Part shown: positions 49,981-58,458 of the stretch, piece by piece
Position numbering within the stretch: the stretch's first letter is position 1
How the letters are laid out: each line of letters begins with the position of its first letter
Assembly (NCBI GenBank): GCA_944327625.1
Contig: CALVHL010000006.1
Span: 36,697-100,696 of the forward strand
DNA: 64,000 nucleotides
Direction: 5' to 3'
Source of the DNA: an uncultured Clostridia bacterium
GTDB taxonomy: Bacteria; Bacillota; Clostridia; Christensenellales; Borkfalkiaceae
Made by a program: the position numbers and the translations under genes
The notes under the pieces: generated by a model
The model's database searches: none
Told to the model about the DNA's origin: nothing
What the model saw: the letters and a program-made list of their open reading frames with translations, nothing else

Positions 49981-50412
49981 TTAAAATAATTTGAGTTCTT
50001 CGGGCTTCTGTGCAGCGTGAGCGTGTTCTGCTCCCTTATAAACCCTTAACTTCTTTATCATATCTCTGCCGAGCGAGTTCTTGGGAAGCATACCTCTTAC
50101 GGCTTCGTATACGGCGAGGTCGCTCTTTTCCTCGAGCATCTTCTTATAGGAAATCTCCTTAAGACCGCCGATATAGCCTGTATGATATCTGTAGAACTTA
50201 TCTTCGAGCTTCTTACCGGTAAGAACTACCTTATCGGAATTTACTATTATAACGAAGTCGCCGCAATCTACATTGGGCGTAAAAGTAGGCTTATTCTTGC
50301 CGCGAAGTATTGCAGCGACCTTGGAAGCCAGTCTTCCCAGAGGGACGCCTGCTGCGTCGACAACGTACCACTTTCTTTCAACTGTCTGGGCATTTGCCAT
50401 ATAGGTTTTCAT
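49981..50412 (-). CDS. rplM: 50S ribosomal protein L13
   Basis: 143 residues, normal. [20 protein letters not shown] at the start and [19 protein letters not shown] near the C-terminus are family signatures. SD AAGGAG precedes ATG 50412. The leader (50413-50485) can form an AATTCGG-based hairpin that may be an L13-type autoregulatory leader; this is a guess. Confidence 0.98.
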   Translation of the reverse strand: MKTYMANAQTVERKWYVVDAAGVPLGRLASKVAAILRGKNKPTFTPNVDCGDFVIIVNSDKVVLTGKKLEDKFYRYHTGYIGGLKEISYKKMLEEKSDLAVYEAVRGMLPKNSLGRDMIKKLRVYKGAEHAHAAQKPEELKLF

Positions 50413-50491
50413 TGTTTTCTCCTTACCGAATTCACTCGGAAATCGGCATATTTTTAACCGAATTTTTTCTTTTTCCCGTCAATGTAAAACT

Positions 50492-50520
50492 ATTTTATTA
50501 TTAAATGAAATTTCTGTCAA
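50492..50520 (-). promoter_or_regulatory. Promoter of rplM-rpsI
   Basis: TTGACA (50520-50515), 17-nt spacer, TAAAAT (50497-50492). Confidence 0.85.
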
Positions 50521-50594
50521 GCCGTTTTGAGTGCGGTTTACAAAGTTTTTTATAAATTTAAAATATTTTTTTTAAAGCCGCTTCAATTGTCAAA

Positions 50595-50622
50595 TTTACC
50601 CTGTCGCAAAAGACAGGGTAAA
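50595..50622 (-). terminator. Terminator of alaS
   Basis: A perfect 11-bp stem TTTACCCTGTC / GACAGGGTAAA with a TTTTGC loop on the minus strand, followed by TTTGA. Confidence 0.8.
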
Positions 50623-50639
50623 CGCGCTTGTCAATATTT

Positions 50640-52442
50640 TTACTTGATGAGGACGGCCTTTATCCTCTTTACGCCCGCGGATACGTTCTCCTGCTTGGCA
50701 ATCTTGAACGTGCCGAGAAGCCCCGTATGCGCGGCGTGAGGTCCGCCGCAGATCTCCTTGGAGAAATCGCCTATCGAATAGGTCTTGACCACTTCGCCGT
50801 ACTTGCTTTCGAACAGCCCCGTGAAGCCCTGCTCCTTAGCTTCTTCGAGCGTCATTTCCTTCATCACTACGGGCAGGTCGGCGGCTATTACGCCGTTTAC
50901 CATGTCCTCGACCGCCTTGACTTCCTCGGGCGTGAGCTTGCGCGCGAAGTTGAAGTCGAAGCGCAGCCTCTCCTCGGTTATGTTAGAGCCTTTCTGCTCG
51001 ATATCCTCGGAGCAGACTTTTTTCAGAGCCGCGTGGAGAAGGTGGGTTGCGGTGTGCAGGTTAGTCGTCTCCTCCTTGTGGTCGGCGAGGCCGCAGGCAA
51101 ATTTCTGTTCGCTGCCCGCCCTCGACTTCTCCTGATGCTCCCTGAACGCCTTTTCATAGCCTTCGACGTCGACTTTGAGCGACTTTTCGGCGGCCATTTC
51201 CTGCGTTATCTCGACGGGGAAGCCGTAGGTGTCGTAGAGGTGGAAAGCCGTAACGCCGTCTATCTCGCCGCCGACGGGCAGAGAAGCCGCAACTTTCTCG
51301 AATTCCTTAATGCCCTGCGCGAGCGTCTTGGAGAACTTTGCCTCCTCCTTGTTGAGCTCCTCCTCTATCCTTGCCGCGTTTGCGACGAGTTCGGGATATA
51401 CGTCGGCATATTTTTCGATTATCGTCTTGGAGACCTCGTTGAGCGCGCCCTGCGGGAGACCTATGTTCCTGCCGAAGCGCACGGCTCTCCTTATTATTCT
51501 CCTCAATATATAGCCCTGATCGGTATTCGAGGGAACTATGCCCTTGGTATCGCCTATCATGAACGTAGCCGTTCTGACGTGGTCGAGCACCACCCTGAAC
51601 GCCTTGGTCGTGGCTGCGTCCGCGCCGTATTTGAGCCCCGTTATCTCCTCTATCTTGGCTATCGCCTTCTCGAAGATGTCGGTCTCGTACACGCTGTCCT
51701 TGCCGTTGAGTATGCACAGCGTCCTTTCAAGCCCCATGCCCGTGTCGACGTTGCGCTGTTTCAGGGGCTCGTACTTGCCCTGCTCGTTCTTGTTGTACTG
51801 CATGAACACGTCGTTCCAGATTTCGAGGAAAGTGCCCGCAGGCGCTTTGTCGAAGTCATCGGGGCCGAGCTTGTCCGCCTCCGCGTGATTTCTTATGATG
51901 TGCATTTCGGTATCGGGACCGCAGGGACCTGTCGTACCCGCAGGGCCCCACCAGTTTCCGCTCTTGGGCAGGAAGTATATATTCTGGGGGAGTATGCCGC
52001 ATTCCAGCCACTTATTGGCGCTCTCCTCGTCCTTAGGGCAGTCCTCGTCGCCCGCAAAGCAGGTTACGGCTATGTCCTCGACGGGTATGCCGAGATATTC
52101 GGGGGAGGTCAGAAACTCGAACGACCAGGGGATCATCTCCTCCTTGAAATAGTCGCCGAGCGACCAGTTGCCCAGCATCTCGAAGAAAGTGCAGTGGGCA
52201 GAGTCGCCGACTTCGTCAATGTCGCCCGTCCTGACGCACTTCTGCACGTCGGTGAGGCGCTTGCCCGCGGGGTGCTTCTCGCCGAGGAGATAGGGCACGA
52301 GCGGGTGCATGCCCGCCGTGGTAAAGAGCACGGTGGGATCGTTTTCGGGTATGAGGGAAGCCGAAGCTATTACGGCGTGTCCCTTGCTCTTGAAGAAGTC
52401 GAGATATAATTTTCTTAAACTTTCGCTGGTAAAATTTTTCAT
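50640..52442 (-). CDS. alaS: Alanyl-tRNA synthetase, short form without C-Ala domain
   Basis: 600 residues; classic bacterial AlaRS has about 870. Class II motifs are present: the N-terminal LYLDFFKSKGHAVIASASL, TTAGMHPLVPYLLGEKHP (motif 2 region) and GMGLERTLCIL (motif 3). The editing-domain zinc ligands are TATHLLHAAL and CGGPHAAHTG. The protein then stops at AGVKRIKAVLIK; the coiled-coil and C-Ala (DHHA1-like) domain is absent. Short AlaRS forms exist in some lineages. I chose ATG 52442 (SD AAGG, 8 nt) instead of the farther TTG/ATG start. It lies 88 bp after cysS. Confidence 0.93.
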   Translation of the reverse strand: MKNFTSESLRKLYLDFFKSKGHAVIASASLIPENDPTVLFTTAGMHPLVPYLLGEKHPAGKRLTDVQKCVRTGDIDEVGDSAHCTFFEMLGNWSLGDYFKEEMIPWSFEFLTSPEYLGIPVEDIAVTCFAGDEDCPKDEESANKWLECGILPQNIYFLPKSGNWWGPAGTTGPCGPDTEMHIIRNHAEADKLGPDDFDKAPAGTFLEIWNDVFMQYNKNEQGKYEPLKQRNVDTGMGLERTLCILNGKDSVYETDIFEKAIAKIEEITGLKYGADAATTKAFRVVLDHVRTATFMIGDTKGIVPSNTDQGYILRRIIRRAVRFGRNIGLPQGALNEVSKTIIEKYADVYPELVANAARIEEELNKEEAKFSKTLAQGIKEFEKVAASLPVGGEIDGVTAFHLYDTYGFPVEITQEMAAEKSLKVDVEGYEKAFREHQEKSRAGSEQKFACGLADHKEETTNLHTATHLLHAALKKVCSEDIEQKGSNITEERLRFDFNFARKLTPEEVKAVEDMVNGVIAADLPVVMKEMTLEEAKEQGFTGLFESKYGEVVKTYSIGDFSKEICGGPHAAHTGLLGTFKIAKQENVSAGVKRIKAVLIK

Positions 52443-52530
52443 ATTGTCTACCTTGTTGCCTGTCTGCATTTTAAGTGTCCGGCTGTTTTCGCACATTACA
52501 TAATTATATTATATTTTGGCGCGTTGTCAA

Positions 52531-53925
52531 CTATTTCTTGCTGACCGAATAGCCGTCTTTTGCGTCTTTTACGGCATAGCCCGCCTCGTCGAGCTTTTTC
52601 CTCAGTTCGTCGGCGGTAGCGAAATCTCTCATCTTCTTCGCCTGCCATCTCCGTTCGGCGAGTTCGGCTATTTCGGCGGGTATCTCCTCCCCGTCCTTTC
52701 TCGCCTCGACTTCGGCGAAGTACTGCTTTGCGTCCTTCTTGAACAGCCCGAGGAGCGAATAGGTCTGCCTTATCTGCCTTACGTCGTCGGCGCAGCTTTC
52801 ATCGCCCGCCGCGAGCTTTGCCGAGACCTTCTTGAACAGCCCGAACAGGTCGGATATGGCGAGCGCCGTGTTGAAGTCGTCGTCCATGCACCTGTCGAAG
52901 CGCTCGTCTATTTCGGGGTTGCCCTTTTCGCCCTTGCCGAACTTCTCCTCGACGGCGGCGATTATGCGGTAGAACTCCGAGAGGTGTCTCTCCGCCTCGG
53001 GGAACAGCGTGTCGGTAATGTTTATGTCGTTGCGGTAGCTCGTCGAGAGCAGCGCGAACTTTATCGCCTCGTTGGTGTATTTTCTGAGCAGGTCTTCGAG
53101 CAGCAGAGAATTGCCGAGGCTCTTGGACATCTTCTGTCCGTTGACCTTGATGAGCCCGTTATGCGTCCAGTACTTTACGAAGCGCTTGCCCGTAAGACTT
53201 TCGGTCTGCGCTATTTCGTTCTCGTGGTGGGGGAATATGAGGTCCCTGCCGCCGCCGTGAATGTCTATCTGATCGCCGAACGCCGCGCGGTTCATCGCCG
53301 AGCACTCTATATGCCAGCCAGGTCTGCCCTCGCCCCAGGGCGACTTCCAGCTGATCTCGCCCTCTTTCGCCGCCTTCCACAGCGCGAAGTCGGCGGGGTT
53401 GCGCTTTTCTTCGCCGTTCTCTATTCTCACGCCGTCGAGCATATCCTCCACCGTCCTGTTGGAAAGGCAGCCGTAGCCCTTGAAGCTCGACACGTCGAAA
53501 TACACGTCGCCGCAGGGCGTGGGGTAGGCGTGTCCCTTTTCTATGAGCTTTTCTATAAAGTCTATTATGTTGCCGATATTTTCGGTCGCTTTGAGCCATA
53601 CCGTGGGATCGTCGATGTCCATCTGACGCATGACCTCGTCGATCTTCTCTATGGTCATTTCGGCATACTTGTCCGCGGGTATGCCCGTCTCCCTGGAGCG
53701 GGCGATTATCTTGTCGTCGACATCGGTATAGTTGCGGGCGTAAGTAACTTCATAGCCCTTCTTTTCGAGGTATTTCCTTATTATATCGTAAATGAGCGCC
53801 TGAAAGCCGTGGCCGATATGCGCCTCGCCGCTGACGGTTATTCCGCAGGCGTACATCTTCACCTTTCCCTCCTCGAGGGGAGTAAATTCTTCCTTAGTCC
53901 TTGTCAGAGTGTTGTAAATTCTCAT
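52531..53925 (-). CDS. cysS: Cysteinyl-tRNA synthetase CysS
   Basis: 464 residues, normal. Class I motifs: zinc Cys in [15 protein letters not shown] in [28 protein letters not shown], and KMSKSLGNS. It overlaps cysE by 32 nt (coupled), so the Cys T-box upstream of cysE probably controls both cysteine synthesis and tRNA charging. SD AAAGGTG is inside cysE. Confidence 0.97.
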   Translation of the reverse strand: MRIYNTLTRTKEEFTPLEEGKVKMYACGITVSGEAHIGHGFQALIYDIIRKYLEKKGYEVTYARNYTDVDDKIIARSRETGIPADKYAEMTIEKIDEVMRQMDIDDPTVWLKATENIGNIIDFIEKLIEKGHAYPTPCGDVYFDVSSFKGYGCLSNRTVEDMLDGVRIENGEEKRNPADFALWKAAKEGEISWKSPWGEGRPGWHIECSAMNRAAFGDQIDIHGGGRDLIFPHHENEIAQTESLTGKRFVKYWTHNGLIKVNGQKMSKSLGNSLLLEDLLRKYTNEAIKFALLSTSYRNDINITDTLFPEAERHLSEFYRIIAAVEEKFGKGEKGNPEIDERFDRCMDDDFNTALAISDLFGLFKKVSAKLAAGDESCADDVRQIRQTYSLLGLFKKDAKQYFAEVEARKDGEEIPAEIAELAERRWQAKKMRDFATADELRKKLDEAGYAVKDAKDGYSVSKK

Positions 53926-54568
53926 CTTCTTTCACCTTTCCGATTGCCTCTAATTTTTCTTCGAGCGCTATTACGCGCTCTCTCAGGGCGCACAGCTCCC
54001 TGAGCATGGGATCTTCCTTTTCCTGCACGAGGTCGACGCAGTCCTTGCTGCCGCCTATCCTGACTATCCGCGCGGGTACGCCGACGACCGTCGCGTGAGG
54101 GGGCACGTTGCGCAGCACTACCGCGCCCGCGCCGACCTTGGCATAGTCGCCTATCGTAATGTTGCCGAGTATCTTGGCGCCCGCCGAGATTACGCAGTTT
54201 TCGCCCACCGTCGGGTGGCGCTTGCCCTCCTCCTTGCCCGTGCCGCCGAGGGTGCAGCCCTGATAGAGCACGGTGCCCGTGCCTACTTCCGCCGTCTCGC
54301 CGATGACGACGCCCTCGCCGTGGTCGATGAATACGCCGGGGGCTATCTTCGCGGCGGGGTGTATCTCGATGCCCGTCACGAACTTGGTCCACTGGCTGAC
54401 CATTCTCGCCAGCAGTTTGAGGTGTATTCTGTACAGAAAATTTGCCAGTCTGTGGCGCGAAAGCGCCTTGACGCCCGAATAAGTCAGCCAAATCTCGAAC
54501 TTGCTTCGGGCGGCGGGATCGTTGCGCTTGGCAGCGTCTATATCCATTCTCAGTCTCTTGAAAAACAT
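53894..54568 (-). CDS. cysE: Serine O-acetyltransferase CysE
   Basis: 224 residues. It makes O-acetylserine from serine and acetyl-CoA, the first step of cysteine synthesis. The left-handed beta-helix hexapeptide domain has [20 protein letters not shown], the catalytic His in [12 protein letters not shown], and [15 protein letters not shown]. The C-terminus is a charged helical tail. It is directly downstream of a T-box leader and forms an operon with cysS. O-acetylserine sulfhydrylase is not in the window. Confidence 0.95.
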   Translation of the reverse strand: MFFKRLRMDIDAAKRNDPAARSKFEIWLTYSGVKALSRHRLANFLYRIHLKLLARMVSQWTKFVTGIEIHPAAKIAPGVFIDHGEGVVIGETAEVGTGTVLYQGCTLGGTGKEEGKRHPTVGENCVISAGAKILGNITIGDYAKVGAGAVVLRNVPPHATVVGVPARIVRIGGSKDCVDLVQEKEDPMLRELCALRERVIALEEKLEAIGKVKEDENLQHSDKD

Positions 54569-54594
54569 TGTCTTAACTCCGTTGCGCCCTCAAT

Positions 54595-54844
54595 AAAAAA
54601 GCGCCTCTACATATATATGTAAAGGCGCAATGTCGCTGTTCCACTTTACTTCGCCGCCAAAAACAGCGGCCTCGTCCGTCTCGCTTACGGGGAGAATTCC
54701 GCGGGGTATTAACCCGACCTGAACGCAGTAGCGCGTTCGGGGACGGCGCATACGCTCTTTCGCTTAAAGGGAACTTTCAGCAGGTTGTTCCCCTCTCTTT
54801 GTTAAGCGGGCAAAAGTTTTTTCCGCCCCGTGGGTTTTGAAATT
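54595..54844 (-). ncRNA. Cysteine T-box leader of cysE-cysS
   Basis: The transcript from about 54844 has a stem I closed by GGGGCGG / CCGTCCCC, with an AGAGAGG-containing arm and the apical GCTGAAAG. UGC (Cys codon) at 54750-54748 lies in the 3' side of the internal loop just before the closing stem, where the specifier is expected. The T-box sequence is AAAGTGGAACAGCGACA (54647-54631). It is followed by a terminator stem GCGCCTTTAC / GTAGAGGCGC (54628-54601) and TTTTTT. Uncharged tRNA-Cys would favour read-through. Confidence 0.85.
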
Positions 54845-54850
54845 TTATAT

Positions 54851-54880
54851 ATTATAAACCATAGCCGCTTAAAAAAGCAA
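54851..54880 (-). promoter_or_regulatory. Promoter of the T-box-cysE-cysS operon
   Basis: TTGCTT (54880-54875), 18-nt spacer, TATAAT (54856-54851). Confidence 0.7.
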
Positions 54881-54888
54881 CTAAAATA

Positions 54889-55542
54889 TCAGGTTTTTGC
54901 CGACATTTTGAATACGTCGCGCGATTTGCCCATGACGAAAATATGGTCGCCCTCTCTGAATACGAAGTCGGGCATGGGCGAAGGATCGAGCTCCTTTCCG
55001 CGCTTTATGGCGATTATGTTTATCCTGTACTTCTTGCGCACGTCTATTTCGGAAATGGACTTGTTTTCCCAGCCCTTCATAATGGGCACTTCAAATATGG
55101 CGTAGCCGTCGGTCAGCCCGATATAGTCGAAGATATTGTTGCCGTTGTGGCGGATGGCGAGCTTGTCGGCGGTCTCGCCGTCGGCGTAGATTATTTCGTC
55201 CGCGCCCACCTTTTTGAGTATCTCGCACTGAATGTCGTCCCTCGCGCGGGAAGCGACGTACTTCGCGCCGAGTTTTTTGAGCGTTATCGTCGTTATTATC
55301 GACGCTTCGAGGTTGTCGCCGACGGTGACGAAGCAGATGTCGAAAGAGGGAATGTCCAGCTCCGACAGCACTTCTTCGTGGGTGTATTCGGCAATTCTCG
55401 CGTCGGCAAAGCGCGAAGCGAGGCGGCTTATGCGCTCCTCCTTGTTGTCGAGCACCATTACGTCGTGGCCGAGGTCCTGCATCTTTTCGGCAAGATGACT
55501 GCCCAGCCTGCCCATACCAATTATAAGAACCGATTTTTTCAT
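54889..55542 (-). CDS. trkA: Potassium uptake regulatory subunit TrkA/KtrA
   Basis: 217 residues: a RCK_N Rossmann domain (VLIIGMGRLGSHLAEKM, then VLDNKEERI) and a RCK_C domain (IAIKRGKELDPSPMPDFVFR). It gates the TrkH channel in response to nucleotides, at the cytoplasmic face. One RCK pair per protein makes it KtrA-sized rather than the doubled E. coli TrkA. It follows trkH by 13 nt with SD GGAGGAG. Confidence 0.93.
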   Translation of the reverse strand: MKKSVLIIGMGRLGSHLAEKMQDLGHDVMVLDNKEERISRLASRFADARIAEYTHEEVLSELDIPSFDICFVTVGDNLEASIITTITLKKLGAKYVASRARDDIQCEILKKVGADEIIYADGETADKLAIRHNGNNIFDYIGLTDGYAIFEVPIMKGWENKSISEIDVRKKYRINIIAIKRGKELDPSPMPDFVFREGDHIFVMGKSRDVFKMSAKT

Positions 55543-55555
55543 TCTTCTCCTCCCG

Positions 55556-56902
55556 TTAACCTACCATAATTCTTTCTGGCACGCGCGAGATGGTAACAGG
55601 TTTTTTCTCGCCCGCGAAAAGCAATATGAACGTGTATCCGCCCACCCTGCCGAGCAGCATGAGCAACATTAAAACTATCTTGGAAAGCGTGCCGAGGTCG
55701 GCGGTTATGCCCATCGAAAGCCCTACCGTATTGACCGCCGAGAGCACCTCGAAGGAGACCTCCTCCAGCGTGAACGCGTCGCCCTCAGCCGCGCAGATTA
55801 TGAGGCAGCTTACGACGACGAGAAAGAGATACAGGCAGACGACGGCGCAGGCCTGACTTGCCACGTCCTTTTCAAAGCGGCGCTTGAATACGTGTATTTC
55901 ATCCCTCCTCCTCGCAACGGCGATTGCCGTGAACAGGAATACGACGGCGGTCGTCGTCTTTATGCCGCCCGCGGTCGAGCCGGGGCTGCCGCCGATGAAC
56001 ATCAGAAGATCGCTTAAAAGTATGCCCGCCGAGGTCATATTTGCATAGTCGACGTTGTTGAAGCCCGCCGTTCGGGGCGTAACAGACATAAACAGCGCGG
56101 CCAAAATTTTAGTGCCCGCGCTCTCCTCGCCGATGGTCAGAGGGTTATTCCACTCTATGAGAGCAAAGAGCAACCAGCCGAGCAGCACGAGCGCGCCCGT
56201 GGCAATAAGCACTATCTTGGAGTGCAGCGAATATTTGGAGACGTGTATGCCGTTTTTTACGACGTCCGCCCAGACGAAGAAGCCCACGCCGCCGATAATT
56301 ATGAGCAGCACTACGGTTATCGACACAACGGGATCGCCGACGAAGGCGCACAGCGAGAGCGTACCGTTTGCGTCGGTTATGGTGAAGCCCGCGTTGCAGA
56401 ACGCCGAAATGGAGGTGAATATCGCCTGCCAGATGCCCAGCCCCCACCCGTATACGGGTACGAACGAAAAACAGAGCACAAACGCACCGACCGCCTCGAA
56501 CGAGGCCGTGCCGATGAGAATGTATTTGAGAAGTTTTTTAAGCCCCGCGAGCGTCGCGCCGCCCGCCGACTGCATGACCAGCTTTCTCTCCGAAAGGCTG
56601 GTGTGCTTTTTGGTGTTGAGCATTATCATCGACAGTATGGTGATGAAGCCCAGCCCGCCTATCTGAATAAGCGCGATTATGACAATCTGCCCGAAGAGCG
56701 ACCAATGCGAATAAGTATCGACGATAGTCAGACCGGTAACGCATACCGCGCTGGTCGCGGTAAAAAGCGCGTCTAAAAAACCCGTCTTTTCGGTCGCCGC
56801 GGCAGGTATGCAAAGCAGCCCCGTGCCTAGCGCTATGATGAATAAAAAGCTGAGCGCGACTATCGCCGCCGCAGGCAGCTTTACATTTTTAAGTTTACCC
56901 AT
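55556..56902 (-). CDS. trkH: Potassium transporter TrkH/KtrB
   Basis: 448 residues, eight to ten membrane helices in the 4x(M1-P-M2) plan. Selectivity-loop motifs: FTATSAVCVTGLTIVDT, SISAFCNAGFTI, SVTPRTAGFN and LSAVNTVGLSMG. The hinge region GGSPGSTAGGIKTTT is diagnostic. It imports K+ together with TrkA. ATG 56902 (MGKLKNVKL) is preferred; ATG 56914 overlaps the -10 TATAAT. The promoter TTGATT-N17-TATAAT (56941-56913) would give a leader of only about 4 nt. Confidence 0.92.
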   Translation of the reverse strand: MGKLKNVKLPAAAIVALSFLFIIALGTGLLCIPAAATEKTGFLDALFTATSAVCVTGLTIVDTYSHWSLFGQIVIIALIQIGGLGFITILSMIMLNTKKHTSLSERKLVMQSAGGATLAGLKKLLKYILIGTASFEAVGAFVLCFSFVPVYGWGLGIWQAIFTSISAFCNAGFTITDANGTLSLCAFVGDPVVSITVVLLIIIGGVGFFVWADVVKNGIHVSKYSLHSKIVLIATGALVLLGWLLFALIEWNNPLTIGEESAGTKILAALFMSVTPRTAGFNNVDYANMTSAGILLSDLLMFIGGSPGSTAGGIKTTTAVVFLFTAIAVARRRDEIHVFKRRFEKDVASQACAVVCLYLFLVVVSCLIICAAEGDAFTLEEVSFEVLSAVNTVGLSMGITADLGTLSKIVLMLLMLLGRVGGYTFILLFAGEKKPVTISRVPERIMVG

Positions 56903-56912
56903 AAGCGGTACC

Positions 56913-56960
56913 ATTATATTATAATTTCCGCAAAAAATCAACTTTTATATATAGTTGATT
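56913..56960 (-). promoter_or_regulatory. trkH promoter overlapping an inverted repeat
   Basis: TTGATT (56941-56936), 17-nt spacer, TATAAT (56918-56913). The -35 is part of an inverted repeat AATCAACT (56936-56943) / AGTTGATT (56953-56960). This could be an operator; the regulator is unknown. Confidence 0.5.
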
Positions 56961-57040
56961 GTTTTTATAATTTCACAGCCTTTTACTGAAATTTTTTCAC
57001 ACCTTAGCAACATTGTATGTTTATTTGCACCATCATATTC

Positions 57041-57069
57041 TTGACTTTACGATTACACTGTATTATAAT
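57041..57069 (+). promoter_or_regulatory. Promoter of the DeoR-family gene
   Basis: TTGACT (57041-57046), 17-nt spacer, TATAAT (57064-57069). Leader about 45 nt with SD AAGGAG. Confidence 0.8.
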
Positions 57070-57121
57070 GAATATAAAGAGATTACAAATCTGTTAGCAA
57101 TTAACAAAAGGAGATTGTGTT

Positions 57122-57880
57122 ATGAAGCGTGAGAGAATTGAAGAAATTGCTGAAATTCTTGACAAAAGAGGCAAGATGTCGCTTGACCAGCTGGAAAAAG
57201 AGTTCCCAAGCGTTTCCCAGATGACGCTCAGAAGGGACCTCTATCAGCTTGAAGAAGACGGCAGAATTATCCGCATCCGCGGCGGCGCCATGTCCGTAAA
57301 AGAAGTGCAGAAAGTCTCCGGCGAGGCGTACACCAAGAAGACGACGATAAACACCGACGCGAAGATAGTCATCGCACAGAAGGCGTCCTCTCTCATCGAC
57401 GAGGGCATATCTCTTTTCCTCGACGGCGGCACGACGGCGATGTACCTCTCCAAGGAAATGCCCGACATTGCCTGCAACGTATTTACCAACGGCATTGCCG
57501 TCGCAATGGAACTTGCGCAGAAGAAGAACGTGCAGATTACCGTCGTCGGCGGTCAGCTGATGAAGGACAACCTCTCGACGGCTTCCCCCGCCGCTAAGGA
57601 GTATTTCGCCGCAACCAATTTCGAGCTTGCGATCGTCTCCGCGACGGCGTTCACCCCCGAAAACGGCTTCTCCTGCAACAGCCAGATAGAGAGCGACCTC
57701 TTAAAGCAGGTATTCCAGAAGGCAAGACACGTCTACATGATGCTCGACAGCTCCAAGATAGGCAAGATCAACCCCTACACCTTCGCGCATATCGAGGACA
57801 TCGACGTGCTCATCACCGACGACAAGTTCCCCAAGGAATATAAGACAATCTTTGAGGACAGCAACATAGTCGTAATGTAA
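57122..57880 (+). CDS. DeoR/GlpR-family transcriptional regulator
   Basis: 252 residues. An N-terminal winged HTH (RIEEIAEILDKRGKMSLDQL, then VSQMTLRRDLYQLEEDGRI) is followed by the DeoR sensor domain (SLFLDGGTTAMYLSKEM, NVFTNGIAVAMEL, VVGGQL). These regulators usually repress sugar-phosphate genes and bind a phosphorylated sugar. No sugar operon is adjacent, so the target is unknown. Strong SD and terminator make it a single-gene unit. Confidence 0.92.
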   Translation: MKRERIEEIAEILDKRGKMSLDQLEKEFPSVSQMTLRRDLYQLEEDGRIIRIRGGAMSVKEVQKVSGEAYTKKTTINTDAKIVIAQKASSLIDEGISLFLDGGTTAMYLSKEMPDIACNVFTNGIAVAMELAQKKNVQITVVGGQLMKDNLSTASPAAKEYFAATNFELAIVSATAFTPENGFSCNSQIESDLLKQVFQKARHVYMMLDSSKIGKINPYTFAHIEDIDVLITDDKFPKEYKTIFEDSNIVVM

Positions 57881-57892
57881 ACAGGCATTTTA

Positions 57893-57918
57893 CCCCTCCC
57901 GCCTCGGGAGGGGTTTTT
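57893..57918 (+). terminator. Terminator of the DeoR-family gene
   Basis: CCCCTCCCG-CCT-CGGGAGGGG followed by TTTTT. Confidence 0.9.
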
Positions 57919-57934
57919 ATTTTGCCTTATTTCG

Positions 57935-58245
57935 CCGTTTGCCCCGCATATATGCCGCAATCAACGCGTTTTTTAGGTCGCGGGCAGGTTTAAGGGCAAT
58001 ATTGCCCGCTGAAAGCCGCTCGTTGCGATTACCCCGCATATATGCGCCGTTCAATGCGCATTTCTGGGTAGCGCGGACAGGCAATAAGCCCCACGAAAGG
58101 GGCGCGATAGCCGTATAAGCCGAATAAAATATCACGCATGGCGAAAATCAGGCGCAAAAAGTATGCCGCCGCCCGAAAAGTCTTTCGGGCGGCGGCGCTC
58201 CTTTTACTATTGCCCCGCATATATGCCGCGATCAACGCGGTTTTT
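57935..58245 (+). repeat. Convergent-spacer repeat cluster 4 (three copies)
   Basis: Copies of the repeat begin at about 57940 (TTGCCCCGCATATATGCC), 58030 (TTACCCCGCATATATGCG) and 58212 (TTGCCCCGCATATATGCC). All lie in the plus orientation between the convergent genes ending at 57880 and 58246. The last copy continues CCGCG-ATCAA-CGCGG-TTTTTT, a small terminator-like hairpin. A perfect 14-bp hairpin (GCCGCCGCCCGAAA, 58165-58196) between copies probably ends the minus-strand gene. Confidence 0.8.
58165..58196 (-). terminator. Terminator of the 68-residue gene
   Basis: 14-bp perfect stem GCCGCCGCCCGAAA / TTTCGGGCGGCGGC with a 4-nt loop, followed by ATACTTTTT on the minus strand. Confidence 0.7.
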
Positions 58246-58452
58246 TCAGTCGCTCCACTTGTGGGTGGAAAGGGTGCGGTCCTTGACGTCGTCATAGTAC
58301 TCGAAGTACTTGCGGCGTATTTCGTCGACGCTGTCCCCCTCCTCGATAAGTCCGAGAAACTCGCCGAGCTCCTCCTCGGAAAAGTCTGCGGGATCAAACT
58401 CGCCCTCGAACGCCGAGGCGAGCCGCATTAAATCAAGCTGAGAAATTGCCAT
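58246..58452 (-). CDS. Small acidic protein of unknown function
   Basis: 68 residues, helical and acidic (LMRLASAFEGEFDPADFSEE, then VDEIRRKYFEYYDDVKDRT). There is no membrane segment. It follows the DUF308 gene by 6 nt with SD AAGGTG, so it is probably a partner of that membrane protein. I recognise no family. Confidence 0.65.
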   Translation of the reverse strand: MAISQLDLMRLASAFEGEFDPADFSEEELGEFLGLIEEGDSVDEIRRKYFEYYDDVKDRTLSTHKWSD

Positions 58453-58458
58453 ATAAAA

